Below, piece after piece: positions 1-7,939 of a DNA stretch of 32,963 nt. The position numbers were made by a program, and so were the translations under genes. Position 1 is the first letter of the stretch. Every line of letters begins with the position of its first letter. Source of the stretch: Magnetococcales bacterium (GTDB lineage Bacteria > Pseudomonadota > Magnetococcia > Magnetococcales > Magnetaquicoccaceae); the NCBI GenBank assembly GCA_015231295.1, contig JADGBU010000003.1, forward strand, positions 29,250 through 62,212, written 5' to 3'. The notes under the pieces were generated by a model, which was not told the DNA's origin, ran no database searches, and saw nothing but the letters and a program-made list of their open reading frames with translations.

Positions 1-1
1 T

Positions 2-520
2 CGCGACGCCTGGTTCATCGGCATTTCGCCTTCGCTGGTGGCCGGGGTGTGGGTCGGCATGGATGATTTCTCCATTCTCGGCGAAACCGGAGGGACGGCG
101 GCGTTGCCGATCTGGATGGATTTCATGCAAGAGGCGTTGCAGGGGCAACCCGCGACCGATTTTGCCGTGCCGCCCGGCATCTCCCTGGAGGAGATCGATG
201 CCGAATCCGGCACGCTGCCCGGACCGCATACGGCCAATCGGGTGTTTGAAGCCTTCAAGCCTGGTCAGATGCCCGCCGCCATCGCGAGCGCGCCTGAAGA
301 GAGCGGTTCCGGAGGGGGCGGCGATGTTCAGGGTGAGGAGGCGGGGATCTCTTCGGAACCGGCGACTGCGCCCGCGACCGGGGGTGTGGCTCCCGCGCCG
401 GCGCGGGGCGGTGGGGTGAGTTCCAATCCTGGCAAGGGCACGTCGTCGGGAGGGGGTGTCGGGGCGATTCCGGGAATCGGGCGTCACGGGCAGGGGGAGA
501 TGGACGGCGGCTTGTATTAA
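2..520 (+). CDS. mrcA: Penicillin-binding protein 1A, C-terminal end (partial)
   Basis: The reading frame is open from the left edge, so the gene starts outside the window and only about 172 C-terminal residues are present. The visible part begins RDAWFIGISP, followed by VAGVWVGMDD and ETGGTAALPIW. These are the hallmark motifs at the end of the transpeptidase domain of class A PBPs, including the ETGG form of the KTG(T/G) box. Such enzymes polymerise and crosslink peptidoglycan on the periplasmic side of the inner membrane. After the domain (roughly the first 60 residues) comes a low-complexity tail of about 80 residues rich in Gly, Pro, Ala and Ser, ending GGLY; tails of this kind are common and poorly conserved in PBP1A. 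The glycosyltransferase domain and the Ser nucleophile lie outside the window. Family assignment is firm; the 1A versus other class A subclass is likely. Confidence 0.88.
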   Translation, partial: RDAWFIGISPSLVAGVWVGMDDFSILGETGGTAALPIWMDFMQEALQGQPATDFAVPPGISLEEIDAESGTLPGPHTANRVFEAFKPGQMPAAIASAPEESGSGGGGDVQGEEAGISSEPATAPATGGVAPAPARGGGVSSNPGKGTSSGGGVGAIPGIGRHGQGEMDGGLY

Positions 521-522
521 AA

Positions 523-600
523 CATCACGGGTCCAGGGGGATTATCCCCCTGGTGGGGTCCAGGGGCGAAGCCCATGGTGGGGTCCGGGGCGAAGCCCCG
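523..600 (+). repeat. Palindromic intergenic repeat cluster, copy 1 (three hairpin units)
   Basis: Three short inverted repeats lie in tandem just after the PBP1A stop. Unit 1 has arms CCAGGGGG (533-540) and CCCCCTGG (546-553) around ATTAT. Unit 2 (560-578) is an imperfect version around CGAAG. Unit 3 has arms CGGGGC (586-591) and GCCCCG (595-600) around GAA. Units are joined by TGGGGT. The first 35 bases (523-557) are identical to 24623-24657. A role as transcript end, RNA processing site or mobile miniature repeat is possible; the sequence alone does not decide. Confidence 0.8.
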
Positions 601-683
601 AAAGCGACCATCCCGATTTCGCGCTCCGACCGGTCAACGGGAAGGCGCGGCAGGGATGTTCAGCAAAGGCCGGGAGAATGGAA

Positions 684-1838
684 ATGGCGACGAGTCAAAA
701 AAGCAGCAGCAGGATTCGGCTGAAAGAATTAACGATAGAGAACTTCAAAGCGATCGATCATATCACTTTAAAATTTGATCCGCCCAGGATGCGGGCTGAC
801 CCTGACATTTATGTCATGGGAAGCCGTAATGGTATTGGAAAGACATCCATTTTGGAATCCTGTGCTCTCATTTTTCTTGCGGCGTATAGTGGCGAGGAAA
901 AGTTCAATATTGGAAAAATTCCTGAATTGTCAGTCAATTTGTCTGAATTGTTTGTGCGATCAGGAGCAGAGAAATCAAACTTGATTGGAGTGTTTTCTTC
1001 TGGTGCTATTAATTTGACAATTCATGTTCAATTATCGAAAAAAGGTGTTTTAAGTGTTACAGGAGATCGGGAGAGAATTAAGAAAATATTTGAGTCTGCA
1101 GGGAATCGTCCTGCTGAGGATTTGACGGAACGTTTTTTCATGTTGTTGGCAGGATTCAATATGGAGCCTGTCACCATGCCTCCATGTTTATACTTTCATA
1201 GTTACCGTAAAGTACAAGAGGGTAATCCTGAGCTTGGTATGATGGTTGAGTCAGAGATGATGATGCATCGACGTATGGTCAGGACTTCCTATGGGAGAAT
1301 GCGCATTTCTCCTGGTGACAATGTGTTTGTCAGTACATTCAAGTTGCATATTCTGCGCGCCATGATGGGAAGAGCCAATCTTTTTGAGAAATTGGACAGT
1401 AAAAATGCTGATGAAACATTTGAAAAGTTGAATGGTTTGATTTTGAGATACGCAGGCGGGACAATCGAAAAATTGCGTCCATCTTTGGATAATACTGTTG
1501 ATTTCCGGATAACGCCCAAAAACGGGGGCGATTCGTTTGCTTTTGATGGACTCAGTTCTGGCCAGAAAGAGATCATCTCCACGCTCTTTTTGGTTTGGCA
1601 TTATACGAGAAATCAGCCTTGCATTGTTTTGATCGATGAGCCGGAACTGCATTTGAATGCCGAGTGGCATCGTGATTTTGTTCAACAGATATTCAAACTT
1701 GCGCCAGAGAATCAATATATCTTTGCGACTCATAGTGAGGATATTTTTAAGTCGGTCAATGATGATCGTCGTCTTTTTCTGGGGATGGAGGAAACATCTT
1801 CCCAATCGGTTCATCAGAATGGAGAGGACAGGCCATGA
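684..1838 (+). CDS. AAA/ABC-type ATPase, PARIS AriA-like
   Basis: This is a 384-residue ATPase. Walker A is GSRNGIGKT (46-54), the ABC-type signature is LSSGQKE (290-296), Walker B with catalytic Glu is IVLIDEPELHL (314-324), and the H-loop is FATHS (347-351). This set is typical of the AAA_15/AAA_21 ATPases related to OLD and SMC proteins. The segment between Walker A and the signature (about 55-285) is variable and gives no other match. The chosen ATG has GGGAG seven bases upstream; a longer frame back to 456 only reads through the palindromic repeat and PBP1A tail. The stop overlaps the next start (ATGA), so the two are translationally coupled. Paired with a DUF4435/TOPRIM-like gene this is the gene order of PARIS anti-phage systems, where AriA forms the scaffold and sensor that holds AriB. 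The coding sequence is clearly AT-richer than its flanks, suggesting lateral acquisition. ATPase family is sure; the PARIS label is inference. Confidence 0.8.
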   Translation: MATSQKSSSRIRLKELTIENFKAIDHITLKFDPPRMRADPDIYVMGSRNGIGKTSILESCALIFLAAYSGEEKFNIGKIPELSVNLSELFVRSGAEKSNLIGVFSSGAINLTIHVQLSKKGVLSVTGDRERIKKIFESAGNRPAEDLTERFFMLLAGFNMEPVTMPPCLYFHSYRKVQEGNPELGMMVESEMMMHRRMVRTSYGRMRISPGDNVFVSTFKLHILRAMMGRANLFEKLDSKNADETFEKLNGLILRYAGGTIEKLRPSLDNTVDFRITPKNGGDSFAFDGLSSGQKEIISTLFLVWHYTRNQPCIVLIDEPELHLNAEWHRDFVQQIFKLAPENQYIFATHSEDIFKSVNDDRRLFLGMEETSSQSVHQNGEDRP

Positions 1839-2740
1839 TATCGGTTCGTGTTGGAGGTTCTCCCGATTTGGCTCGCCAAGGCCGGGCACGCCATAAATTA
1901 TTTGTCGAAGGTCATGGCGATGGGCTTGACGTAGAAGCTTTAAAGATTTTCCTTCCCATGATTGACATCGAACCCATGGGTCCAGCTCATCACCTGAAAA
2001 GTGTTGCCACCGCCCTCCATCCGCACCATGCCGACTACTATTTTTTGGTTGATCGTGATCATCATGATGACCAAACGGTTGAAAACTCCTGGAAAAATTT
2101 CCCGGACACATCAAGATCGAACCTGTTGATTTGGCGAAAGAGGGAATTTGAGAATTATTTTCTTGATCCGGATTATCTCCAGAAGTCGCAATGGCTAAAA
2201 TCGACCTATAAGGGAAAAACGGGGAAAGCAAAACTGGAGCAGAAGATTCTCAATTTTGCAAATCAGCGTATTTTTATGGATGTCGTCAATCGGGTGATTC
2301 TGAAGGTCCGGGAAGATCAAAAGAACACCTGGATTGATCTGTTCAGTAATCCGGATAAGTGCAAAGATAAAGAAATGGCCAAGGAAGCCTTGCTTGGCTT
2401 GGAGACGTTTCAAAAAAGAAGTAAGGATGTTTCTGACTCGGTAAATGGTTGCAATCTGGAAAAATTATTTGAGGAGTTTTTTGAAGAATTGTCTGGGGGA
2501 TGCGTCCCGTTATCTTTTGGTCGAGGGCGGTGGATTGACCATATGAGCGGGAAAGAACTACTGACGCAGACCATCAACAATTGCTTTCAGGTGAAGGATT
2601 CTGAAGGACGTGAGGTTGAAGAAGGCAAAATTGTGATTGTGGAAGTCGTCAAGGACTTGATGAGATTGGGCATTGAATCTCAGCCAAGAGATTTTCAGGA
2701 GTTGTATCGCCTGATTGATCAGCGCACGCTTGGGGCGTGA
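1835..2740 (+). CDS. DUF4435/TOPRIM-like nuclease, PARIS AriB-like
   Basis: This 301-residue protein is coupled to the upstream ATPase by a 4-base ATGA overlap, with GGAGAGG seven bases before the start. The N-terminal core reads KLFVEGHGD (21-29) and then YYFLVDRDHHDD (68-79). An early Glu (E25) in a V-E-G context followed about 50 residues later by D-x-D (D73, D75) is the acidic signature of TOPRIM folds as found in DUF4435 proteins. REFENYFLD (about 107-115) also fits DUF4435. In PARIS, AriB is a TOPRIM nuclease released from AriA on phage infection; it cleaves host tRNA and stops growth. Length is usual for AriB. The C-terminal half (about 130-301) is mainly helical and charged with no motif I can name. 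Alternatives are another two-gene ATPase-TOPRIM (OLD-like) system. Its stop lies 39 bases from the converging rpoH stop, which marks the right edge of the cassette. Confidence 0.7.
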   Translation: MISVRVGGSPDLARQGRARHKLFVEGHGDGLDVEALKIFLPMIDIEPMGPAHHLKSVATALHPHHADYYFLVDRDHHDDQTVENSWKNFPDTSRSNLLIWRKREFENYFLDPDYLQKSQWLKSTYKGKTGKAKLEQKILNFANQRIFMDVVNRVILKVREDQKNTWIDLFSNPDKCKDKEMAKEALLGLETFQKRSKDVSDSVNGCNLEKLFEEFFEELSGGCVPLSFGRGRWIDHMSGKELLTQTINNCFQVKDSEGREVEEGKIVIVEVVKDLMRLGIESQPRDFQELYRLIDQRTLGA

Positions 2741-2779
2741 GCAATCAGGTGGTGATGGTAGTACGCTGACTCGCGCCTT

Positions 2780-3646
2780 TCAGGCGAGCATCGGGGCCGG
2801 AAGCGGCAGAAGAGCCTGGCGCATTTTGGTCAGAGCGCGTTGCTCCAACTGACGGACCCGTTCCCGGGAGACGCCGATCTTGCGTCCGATCTCTTCGAGG
2901 GTGAGCGGCTGGTCATCGAGGATGCGCCAGGAGATGATGGCCCGTTCCCGTTCGTTGAGCACCTGCAACGCCTGAATCGCGGCACGACGATTGATGGTCG
3001 CCGCTTCGGCGGCCAGGAGAGAAACCTCCTGATTGCTTTGTTTGTCCGGGATGAGATTTTGCAGCTCTTCGCCATCTTCGAGGGCGCAGCGGTTGAGGGA
3101 GTCATCCCGGCTGGAAAGACGCACATCCATTTCCAGGATTTCCTGGGTCTTGGCACCGAGTTTCTGTCCCAACAGGGAGGCTTCATCCCGATCGAGGCGT
3201 TCGATGGAGCTTTTGTTGCGTCGCAGGCTGAAAAACAGTTTGCGTTGCATGGCGGTCGTGCCGATTTTCACCAGACTCCAGGAACGCAGGATGAACTCCT
3301 GAATCGAGGCCCGAATCCACCAGATGGCATAGGTGGAAAGACGAAATCCCTTGTAAGGATTGAATTTTTTCACAGCCTGCATCAATCCGAGAGAGCCTTC
3401 CTGCACCAGATCCATCAAGCGCATGCCATAGTCGGTATACTCTCTGGCGATCTTCACCACATAACGCAGATAAGAAGAAACCAGACGGTGGGCGGCGTGG
3501 AGATCCCCATGTTCGTGATAGCGCACCGCCAGTTGAAACTCCTCCTCCGGGGTGAGCAGGGGGAACTGGTTGATTTCGCCCAGATAGCGAACCAGATCCC
3601 CTTGATCGGAAACCGGAATCAGTGCGTTTCCTGTCGTGGGTTTCAT
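2780..3646 (-). CDS. rpoH: RNA polymerase heat-shock sigma factor, sigma-32
   Basis: At 288 residues this has the normal length for RpoH. Region 2 is clear: YTDYGMRLMDLVQEG followed by KFNPYKGFRLSTYAIWWIRASI (about 70-115), the core- and -10-binding part. The RpoH-specific box is QRKLFFSLRR (134-143), which separates it from RpoD and other group 2 sigmas. Region 4 carries LTLEEIGRKIGVSRERVRQLEQ (249-268), the -35-binding helix-turn-helix. It directs RNA polymerase to heat-shock promoters for chaperones and proteases. The gene is monocistronic as far as seen, convergent with the PARIS-like pair and divergent from plsC across a 110-base gap. A GAGG precedes the ATG at close spacing. Nothing looks damaged. 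Confidence 0.95.
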   Translation of the reverse strand: MKPTTGNALIPVSDQGDLVRYLGEINQFPLLTPEEEFQLAVRYHEHGDLHAAHRLVSSYLRYVVKIAREYTDYGMRLMDLVQEGSLGLMQAVKKFNPYKGFRLSTYAIWWIRASIQEFILRSWSLVKIGTTAMQRKLFFSLRRNKSSIERLDRDEASLLGQKLGAKTQEILEMDVRLSSRDDSLNRCALEDGEELQNLIPDKQSNQEVSLLAAEAATINRRAAIQALQVLNERERAIISWRILDDQPLTLEEIGRKIGVSRERVRQLEQRALTKMRQALLPLPAPMLA

Positions 3647-3756
3647 GGTGCCTCGAAAACGTGATAGAGTGATGGCGCAGATGCGGGATGAACGGAATGC
3701 GAGGCATTAGAAAAAAACAAAGTTATCAAATCGACGATTTTCATAGGGAGTATTAT

Positions 3757-4500
3757 ATGTCAACAGGGTTCTCCGTCAAGGGATGGCTCCGTTCCGTGCT
3801 CTTTTTCGGGCTGTTTGTGATCGGTATCGTCCTGTTCGGGCTGTGGATCACGGTGATCTGGCCGCTGGTCCCGCTGGAGCGACGTCGCAACGGGTCGGCG
3901 GCCTGGTCCCGGTTCACGCGTCGGCTGCTGTCGTGGAGCTGTGATCTGCAGGAGCGGGTGGAAGGGCTGGAAAATCTGCCGCCGCCTCCGTATGTGATTC
4001 TCTCCAAGCATCAATCCGCGTGGGAGACGGTGGCGTTTGTCTCTCTGTTTCACCCGTGCGCCCAGGTGCTCAAACAGAGTCTGACGTGGATTCCGGTGTT
4101 TGGATGGGCGTTGCTCTCCACGGGGCAGATCGCCATCGACCGCAGTCGGGGGGTGGCGGCGTTGCATCGGCTCCATGAACAAGGTGCCCAATTGTTGGGT
4201 AAAGGGGTGGCGGTGCTGATCTTTCCCGAAGGCACCCGGTCGCCTCCGGGGGTGGCGGGAAAATATCATCCGGGGGGGGTGTCGTTGGCGTTGTCCGCCG
4301 GCGTGCCCATCGTGCCGGTGGCCCACAACGCCGGAACCTTCTGGCCACGGCGTTCGTTTTTGAAAAAACCGGGGGTGATCCGGGTGCGGATTGGTGCTCC
4401 GATCGCAACCGTCGGGTTGGGACGGGCGGATCGCAAGGCGTTGGTGGCCCGGGTGGAGACGACCATCGAGGCGATGACCGCCGAACTGGAAGCGGGCTGA
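3757..4500 (+). CDS. plsC: 1-acyl-sn-glycerol-3-phosphate acyltransferase
   Basis: This 247-residue inner-membrane enzyme acylates lysophosphatidic acid to phosphatidic acid in phospholipid synthesis. A long hydrophobic segment at about 14-40 is the membrane anchor. The acyltransferase block I is KHQSAWE (84-90), an H-x4-E form of the usual H-x4-D that is frequent in proteobacterial PlsC proteins. Block III is FPEGTR (156-161) and block IV is GVPIVPVAHN further on. I chose the ATG at 3757 because AGGGAG lies six bases upstream; an in-frame ATG at 3688 would add 23 residues of non-hydrophobic sequence without a clear ribosome site. It is transcribed away from rpoH and appears to be a single-gene unit. 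Confidence 0.9.
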   Translation: MSTGFSVKGWLRSVLFFGLFVIGIVLFGLWITVIWPLVPLERRRNGSAAWSRFTRRLLSWSCDLQERVEGLENLPPPPYVILSKHQSAWETVAFVSLFHPCAQVLKQSLTWIPVFGWALLSTGQIAIDRSRGVAALHRLHEQGAQLLGKGVAVLIFPEGTRSPPGVAGKYHPGGVSLALSAGVPIVPVAHNAGTFWPRRSFLKKPGVIRVRIGAPIATVGLGRADRKALVARVETTIEAMTAELEAG

Positions 4501-4536
4501 AATCGGTACGGCCCCTGTCGGAAAGAGCGGAGCGCG

Positions 4537-4583
4537 TCGCCGTGAGGGTGTGTGAGGGTTTTTTTAATTTACTCCCACGGCGA
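4537..4583. other. Imperfect inverted repeat after plsC
   Basis: The arms TCGCCGTG (4537-4544) and CACGGCGA (4576-4583) pair perfectly, with two or three further G-C pairs after a one-base bulge. The loop of roughly 25 bases contains a run of seven or more T. Because the T-run lies inside the loop and not after the stem, it is not a standard intrinsic terminator. It may fold in the plsC 3' end or in the leader of the next gene; no function is claimed. Confidence 0.35.
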
Positions 4584-4662
4584 TGCTGCTACAATGGCAT
4601 TCGGGTTTGTCGGGAATCGTGAAGCTTGTGGGAGAAACCTACTCGTGACAGGGGATCGGATC

Positions 4663-5184
4663 ATGGATGGCGCAGGCAAGAAGTTGCAGGAAAAGGATGT
4701 GTTCGAGAACACGGTTGCGATTGTCCGGGAACTGTATGGCAAGGAGAGCTTCTGCGCCCGCATCAAGTCGGAGCAGATCGTCCTCGATATCGATGTGGAG
4801 CAGGGATGCACCAAAAGCGTGATGCTGGAGTATGGAAAATTCATCGTCTCCAGGGATGCCAAGGATGTGAATGGTCAATATGTCAAGCACGACATCCTGA
4901 AGGATCCGCAATCGTTTGAACAGTTCGTGTTCGTCGAAAAATTCTACGAGTACATGGATTGCAAAATCAATGATTTGACCGAGTACGAAATTTCCCTCCG
5001 GGAGTACGAGAGTCTGCTGAAATTCTCCCAGATCACCGCCAATCTCAACTACAAGATGTTTCCCGCCTTGATGGAATTCTTCAAGAAGGATTGCATGAAC
5101 ACCTTCCGTTCGGTGTTTAACAAGGAGCAGGCCAAGATTCTCAACATGCGACTCGGCGAACTGCTGATGGAATATCAGCCCTGA
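4663..5184 (+). CDS. Hypothetical protein, 173 residues
   Basis: I do not recognise this protein. The start at 4663 has AGGGG eight bases upstream; an in-frame ATG at 4552 would add 37 residues of ordinary translated leader and lacks a better site. The product is soluble-looking, mildly acidic and mixed alpha/beta, with no signal peptide or membrane segment. The N-terminal half (about 10-75) is rich in beta-type residues and includes VLDIDVEQGCTKSVMLEYG; the C-terminal half has long amphipathic stretches with many Phe, Tyr and Glu (FEQFVFVEKFYEYMD, then YEISLREYESLLKFS). A paired start and strong ribosome site, normal base composition and an undamaged frame argue that it is a real gene. Its last ten bases overlap the 3' end of the converging rsmA gene, so the two messages are complementary there. 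Confidence 0.65.
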   Translation: MDGAGKKLQEKDVFENTVAIVRELYGKESFCARIKSEQIVLDIDVEQGCTKSVMLEYGKFIVSRDAKDVNGQYVKHDILKDPQSFEQFVFVEKFYEYMDCKINDLTEYEISLREYESLLKFSQITANLNYKMFPALMEFFKKDCMNTFRSVFNKEQAKILNMRLGELLMEYQP

Positions 5185-6011
5185 GGGGAAAAATCGGTGG
5201 CGGCCAGATGATTGGCCAGTCGCGCGAATTCGGCGATGGAGAGCGTTTCCCCCCGGCGTCCGGGGTCGATGTCGGCCTGTTCGAGCCAGTGGCGCGGGTC
5301 GTCGTGCATCACCCGCAGGGCGTTGGCCAGCACCTTGCGTCGCTGGCCGAAGGCGGCCCGGACCACCTGGGAAAAGAGTCGATGATCGGCGACCTCGACC
5401 AGCGGTGCTGTGCGCCGGGTGAGACGGATCACGGTGGAATTCACCTTCGGAGGGGGACGGAAGGCCGATGGGGGAACCTGCAACAGGGTTTCGATCTCCA
5501 TCCACAGGCCGCACGGCACCGACAGGGCCCCGTAGGCCTTGGTGCCGGGAGCGGCGGCGATGCGTTCCGCCACTTCGGTTTGCAGCATCAGGGTCATCTG
5601 CGCGATGGCGTCCCGCTGCTCGATGAAATGCATCAGCAGGGGGGTGCTGATGTTGTAGGGCAGATTGGCCACAATCCGCAATTCTCCCCCCAGATGGGTC
5701 GCCAACTGTCGATAGTCCACCTGCAAGGCGTCGGCCCGCTCCACCTGCAGGCGACCCAGCCCGGCGGTACGGGCGTGCAGCGCGGGCAGCAGCTCCTCGT
5801 CGAACTCGATGGCCCAAAGCTCCCCCACGGCCCGCAGCAGCCAGACGGTCAGGGCTCCGGGTCCGGGACCGATCTCCACCACCCGATCTCCGCGCGTCAC
5901 GCCGGAAGCCGCCACGATCTCTTGGGCCACCGACGCATCCGCCAGAAAATGTTGCCCCAGCCGCTTCTTGGCCACCGGAATCCGGATCGGATCGTTTCCG
6001 TTCACGCTCAT
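5175..6011 (-). CDS. rsmA: 16S rRNA (adenine1518/1519-N6)-dimethyltransferase
   Basis: This is a 278-residue KsgA/RsmA-family enzyme, the usual length. It uses SAM to dimethylate two adjacent adenines in helix 45 of 16S rRNA, a late 30S maturation step. The N-terminal KKRLGQHFL (15-23) is the family marker. SAM motif I is VVEIGPGPGALT (44-55), the acidic ribose-binding residue lies in IEFDEEL (68-74), and the catalytic NLPYN is at 116-120. The C-terminal FRPPPKV motif and QRRKVLANAL are present. The start overlaps the stop of the upstream histidine kinase by four bases (ATGA), so rsmA appears to be translated from a kinase-rsmA message. The 3' end overlaps the converging hypothetical gene by ten bases. 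Confidence 0.95.
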   Translation of the reverse strand: MSVNGNDPIRIPVAKKRLGQHFLADASVAQEIVAASGVTRGDRVVEIGPGPGALTVWLLRAVGELWAIEFDEELLPALHARTAGLGRLQVERADALQVDYRQLATHLGGELRIVANLPYNISTPLLMHFIEQRDAIAQMTLMLQTEVAERIAAAPGTKAYGALSVPCGLWMEIETLLQVPPSAFRPPPKVNSTVIRLTRRTAPLVEVADHRLFSQVVRAAFGQRRKVLANALRVMHDDPRHWLEQADIDPGRRGETLSIAEFARLANHLAATDFSPQG

Positions 6012-7939
6012 CCCAGAAACCGCCGCACGCGGGGAATGAACTCCGTGGGCGTGAACGGCTTGTTGATGAAGTCGTTGGCCCCGAGACGAAAAGCGGTCTC
6101 ACGGGTTTCGATGGTGTCGTCTCCGGTGACGAGAATCACCGGGATCAGCCGGGTCTTGGGATCCTGACGCACCTTGCTCAGAAAGGTGAAGCCATCCATG
6201 CCCGGCATCTGCACATCGCAGATGATCAGATGACAGGCCTGCGTCTGCAACACCTCCAGAGCCTGAATGCCGTTGGTGGATTCCTGGGTTCGCACGCCAT
6301 CGTTGTGAAGGAATGCGAGCAGAAGTTGACGGAACTCCGCGTCGTCATCCACGATCAGGGCCTGGGGGACCACCTCCGGCAGATGGGCGTAGAAGATGCT
6401 GCCGATGCCCTCTTTGGACTCCACGGTCAGATCTCCGTGATGGGCCCGCAACAGATCCCGACTGAAGGGGAGTCCATATCCTGTGCCATGCTCTCCGGCG
6501 GTGCCCACGGTCGATGTTTTCTCCTCCAGGTTGAAGAGTTTGGCCAAGCGTTTTTGACGGATGCCCACTCCCGTATCCAGCACGGCGAGGGTGGAGGGTT
6601 TGCCCGGCGGGCGCAGCAGCGTGATGCGATCCCCCCGATTGCAAAACTTGATGGCGTTGGTGAGCAGATTGTGCAACACCTCGCCGAACAGACTGGGATC
6701 CGCGTGCAGTCGAAAGGATTCGGGCAGATTGTTGACCACCTCGATTCCTTTTTGCTCCGCCAGGGGACGGATCGAGTCCAACGCCTTTTCGCCGGTGAAC
6801 CGGGCGTTGAAAAAACGGGGCTCCGGAACGATCTTGCCGGTTTTCAGGCGGCTGATGTCGAGAATTTCATCGATCAGGGCGAGCATTTTGGCACTGCTTT
6901 CGGTGATCCAATTCAGGTATCCCTTTTGTTTTTTGCTCAGCGGATTCTTGGGGTCGTGGTCGAGGAGTTCCAGAAAGCCCAGAATCGAGGTGAAGGGGCC
7001 GCGCAGATCATGGGCCACCAGGGAGACGAATTGATCTTTCAGGTGGGTGGCCCGTTGGGCGGCATCCCGCGCCCGGAGCAGGGCGGCCTTGTCCTTGCGA
7101 TGACGGGTGATATCCCGCAGGATCACCACCACATGCCAGGCGTTGCGGATCTGGACGGCGGATGAGGAGGCTTCCACCGGAAAGGTCTTGCCGTTTTTGC
7201 GCTTGACCATGAACTCGACCACCCGACCGATCATGGTGCCTTTGCCGGTGCGGCTGAAGGTCTTGAAACTGTTTTTCAGGCGCGTGGCGAACTCGGAGGG
7301 GGGAAGCAGGTCGAGGACCGGTCGTCCGAGGATCTCTTCCGGTTCCATGCCGAAGACGCGGGTGGCGGCGGGATTCCAGAAGGTGACACGCATCTGGGCG
7401 TCGAGGATCAGAATGGGATCCAGGGCCGCCGAGGCGATGGCATCGAGCCGTTCACGGGCTTCGTTCAGGACCAGGGCATCGGTTTCGACCCGTTTTTCCA
7501 GTTGCGCCTTGGCTTTTTGGAGTTCGGCGAGAGCCGCTTCCAGATTGCAGGCGGTGCGACGCTTTTCCAGCACATGATGGATCGCCCGATTGAGGCTTTC
7601 CACGCCCAATTCGTTTTTGCGCAGATAGTCATCCGCCCCCACCCGGACCGCTTCCACCAGGGCTTCATCCCCTTCGGTGCCGGTGAAGAGAATGCAACCG
7701 GCCCGACTGCCCATCGATTTGAGACGGCGAATCAGATCGATGCCGGATTCGTGATCGAGTCGATAATCCACGAAAGCGATGTGGGGATCGAGGCGTTCCA
7801 CCTGTCGGAAGGCTTCTTCCCCGGTGGCGCAGGCGACGGGCACGACGGTCCAGCGGGTGAGCTTCTTGAGCAGACCCGACAACAAAGCCCGTTCCATCGG
7901 GTTGTCATCCACGATCAGGGTGTGTATTTCGTCGTCCAT
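6008..7939 (-). CDS. Soluble hybrid histidine kinase, REC-PAS-HisKA-HATPase-REC
   Basis: A 643-residue protein with no membrane segment, so probably cytoplasmic. Domain order: receiver 1 (about 5-120) with DD at 11-12 and phosphoacceptor D58 in FVDYRL; a short coiled coil (about 130-165); PAS (about 165-280) with ILDAQMRVTFWNPAATRVFG and the closing ILRDITRHR; HisKA with H310 in LVAHDLRGP; HATPase with N box LLTNAIKFCNRG, G1 VLDTGVGI and G2 HGTGYGLPF; receiver 2 (about 525-643) with D575 in ICDVQMPGMDG. It can therefore receive a phosphoryl group at its N terminus, modulate its own kinase and pass phosphate to its C-terminal receiver. The ATG was chosen where homology begins; a frame extending to 8128 adds a Pro/Lys-rich tract that does not look like a domain. 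The output partner is not obvious. The gene is co-transcribed with rsmA and divergent from the OmpR-type regulator. Confidence 0.9.
   Translation of the reverse strand: MDDEIHTLIVDDNPMERALLSGLLKKLTRWTVVPVACATGEEAFRQVERLDPHIAFVDYRLDHESGIDLIRRLKSMGSRAGCILFTGTEGDEALVEAVRVGADDYLRKNELGVESLNRAIHHVLEKRRTACNLEAALAELQKAKAQLEKRVETDALVLNEARERLDAIASAALDPILILDAQMRVTFWNPAATRVFGMEPEEILGRPVLDLLPPSEFATRLKNSFKTFSRTGKGTMIGRVVEFMVKRKNGKTFPVEASSSAVQIRNAWHVVVILRDITRHRKDKAALLRARDAAQRATHLKDQFVSLVAHDLRGPFTSILGFLELLDHDPKNPLSKKQKGYLNWITESSAKMLALIDEILDISRLKTGKIVPEPRFFNARFTGEKALDSIRPLAEQKGIEVVNNLPESFRLHADPSLFGEVLHNLLTNAIKFCNRGDRITLLRPPGKPSTLAVLDTGVGIRQKRLAKLFNLEEKTSTVGTAGEHGTGYGLPFSRDLLRAHHGDLTVESKEGIGSIFYAHLPEVVPQALIVDDDAEFRQLLLAFLHNDGVRTQESTNGIQALEVLQTQACHLIICDVQMPGMDGFTFLSKVRQDPKTRLIPVILVTGDDTIETRETAFRLGANDFINKPFTPTEFIPRVRRFLG

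Noticed and set aside
456-683. Upstream extension of the AAA ATPase reading frame to 456
   Set aside because: It overlaps the end of the PBP1A gene and reads through the palindromic repeat (PPGGVQGRSPWWGPG), and a well-spaced GGGAG precedes the ATG at 684.
1251-2231. Leftward frame of 326 residues across both PARIS-like genes
   Set aside because: It spans the junction of two well-supported coupled genes on the other strand and has no domain signal.
2741-2790. Small hairpin CGCCT-TTC-AGGCG between the AriB-like gene and rpoH as a terminator
   Set aside because: Only five base pairs, no T-run, and it overlaps the rpoH stop codon.
4010-4030. PlsC active site KHQSAWE with Glu in place of Asp, as possible loss of function
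   Set aside because: The H-x4-E form is common in proteobacterial PlsC proteins and all other motifs are intact.
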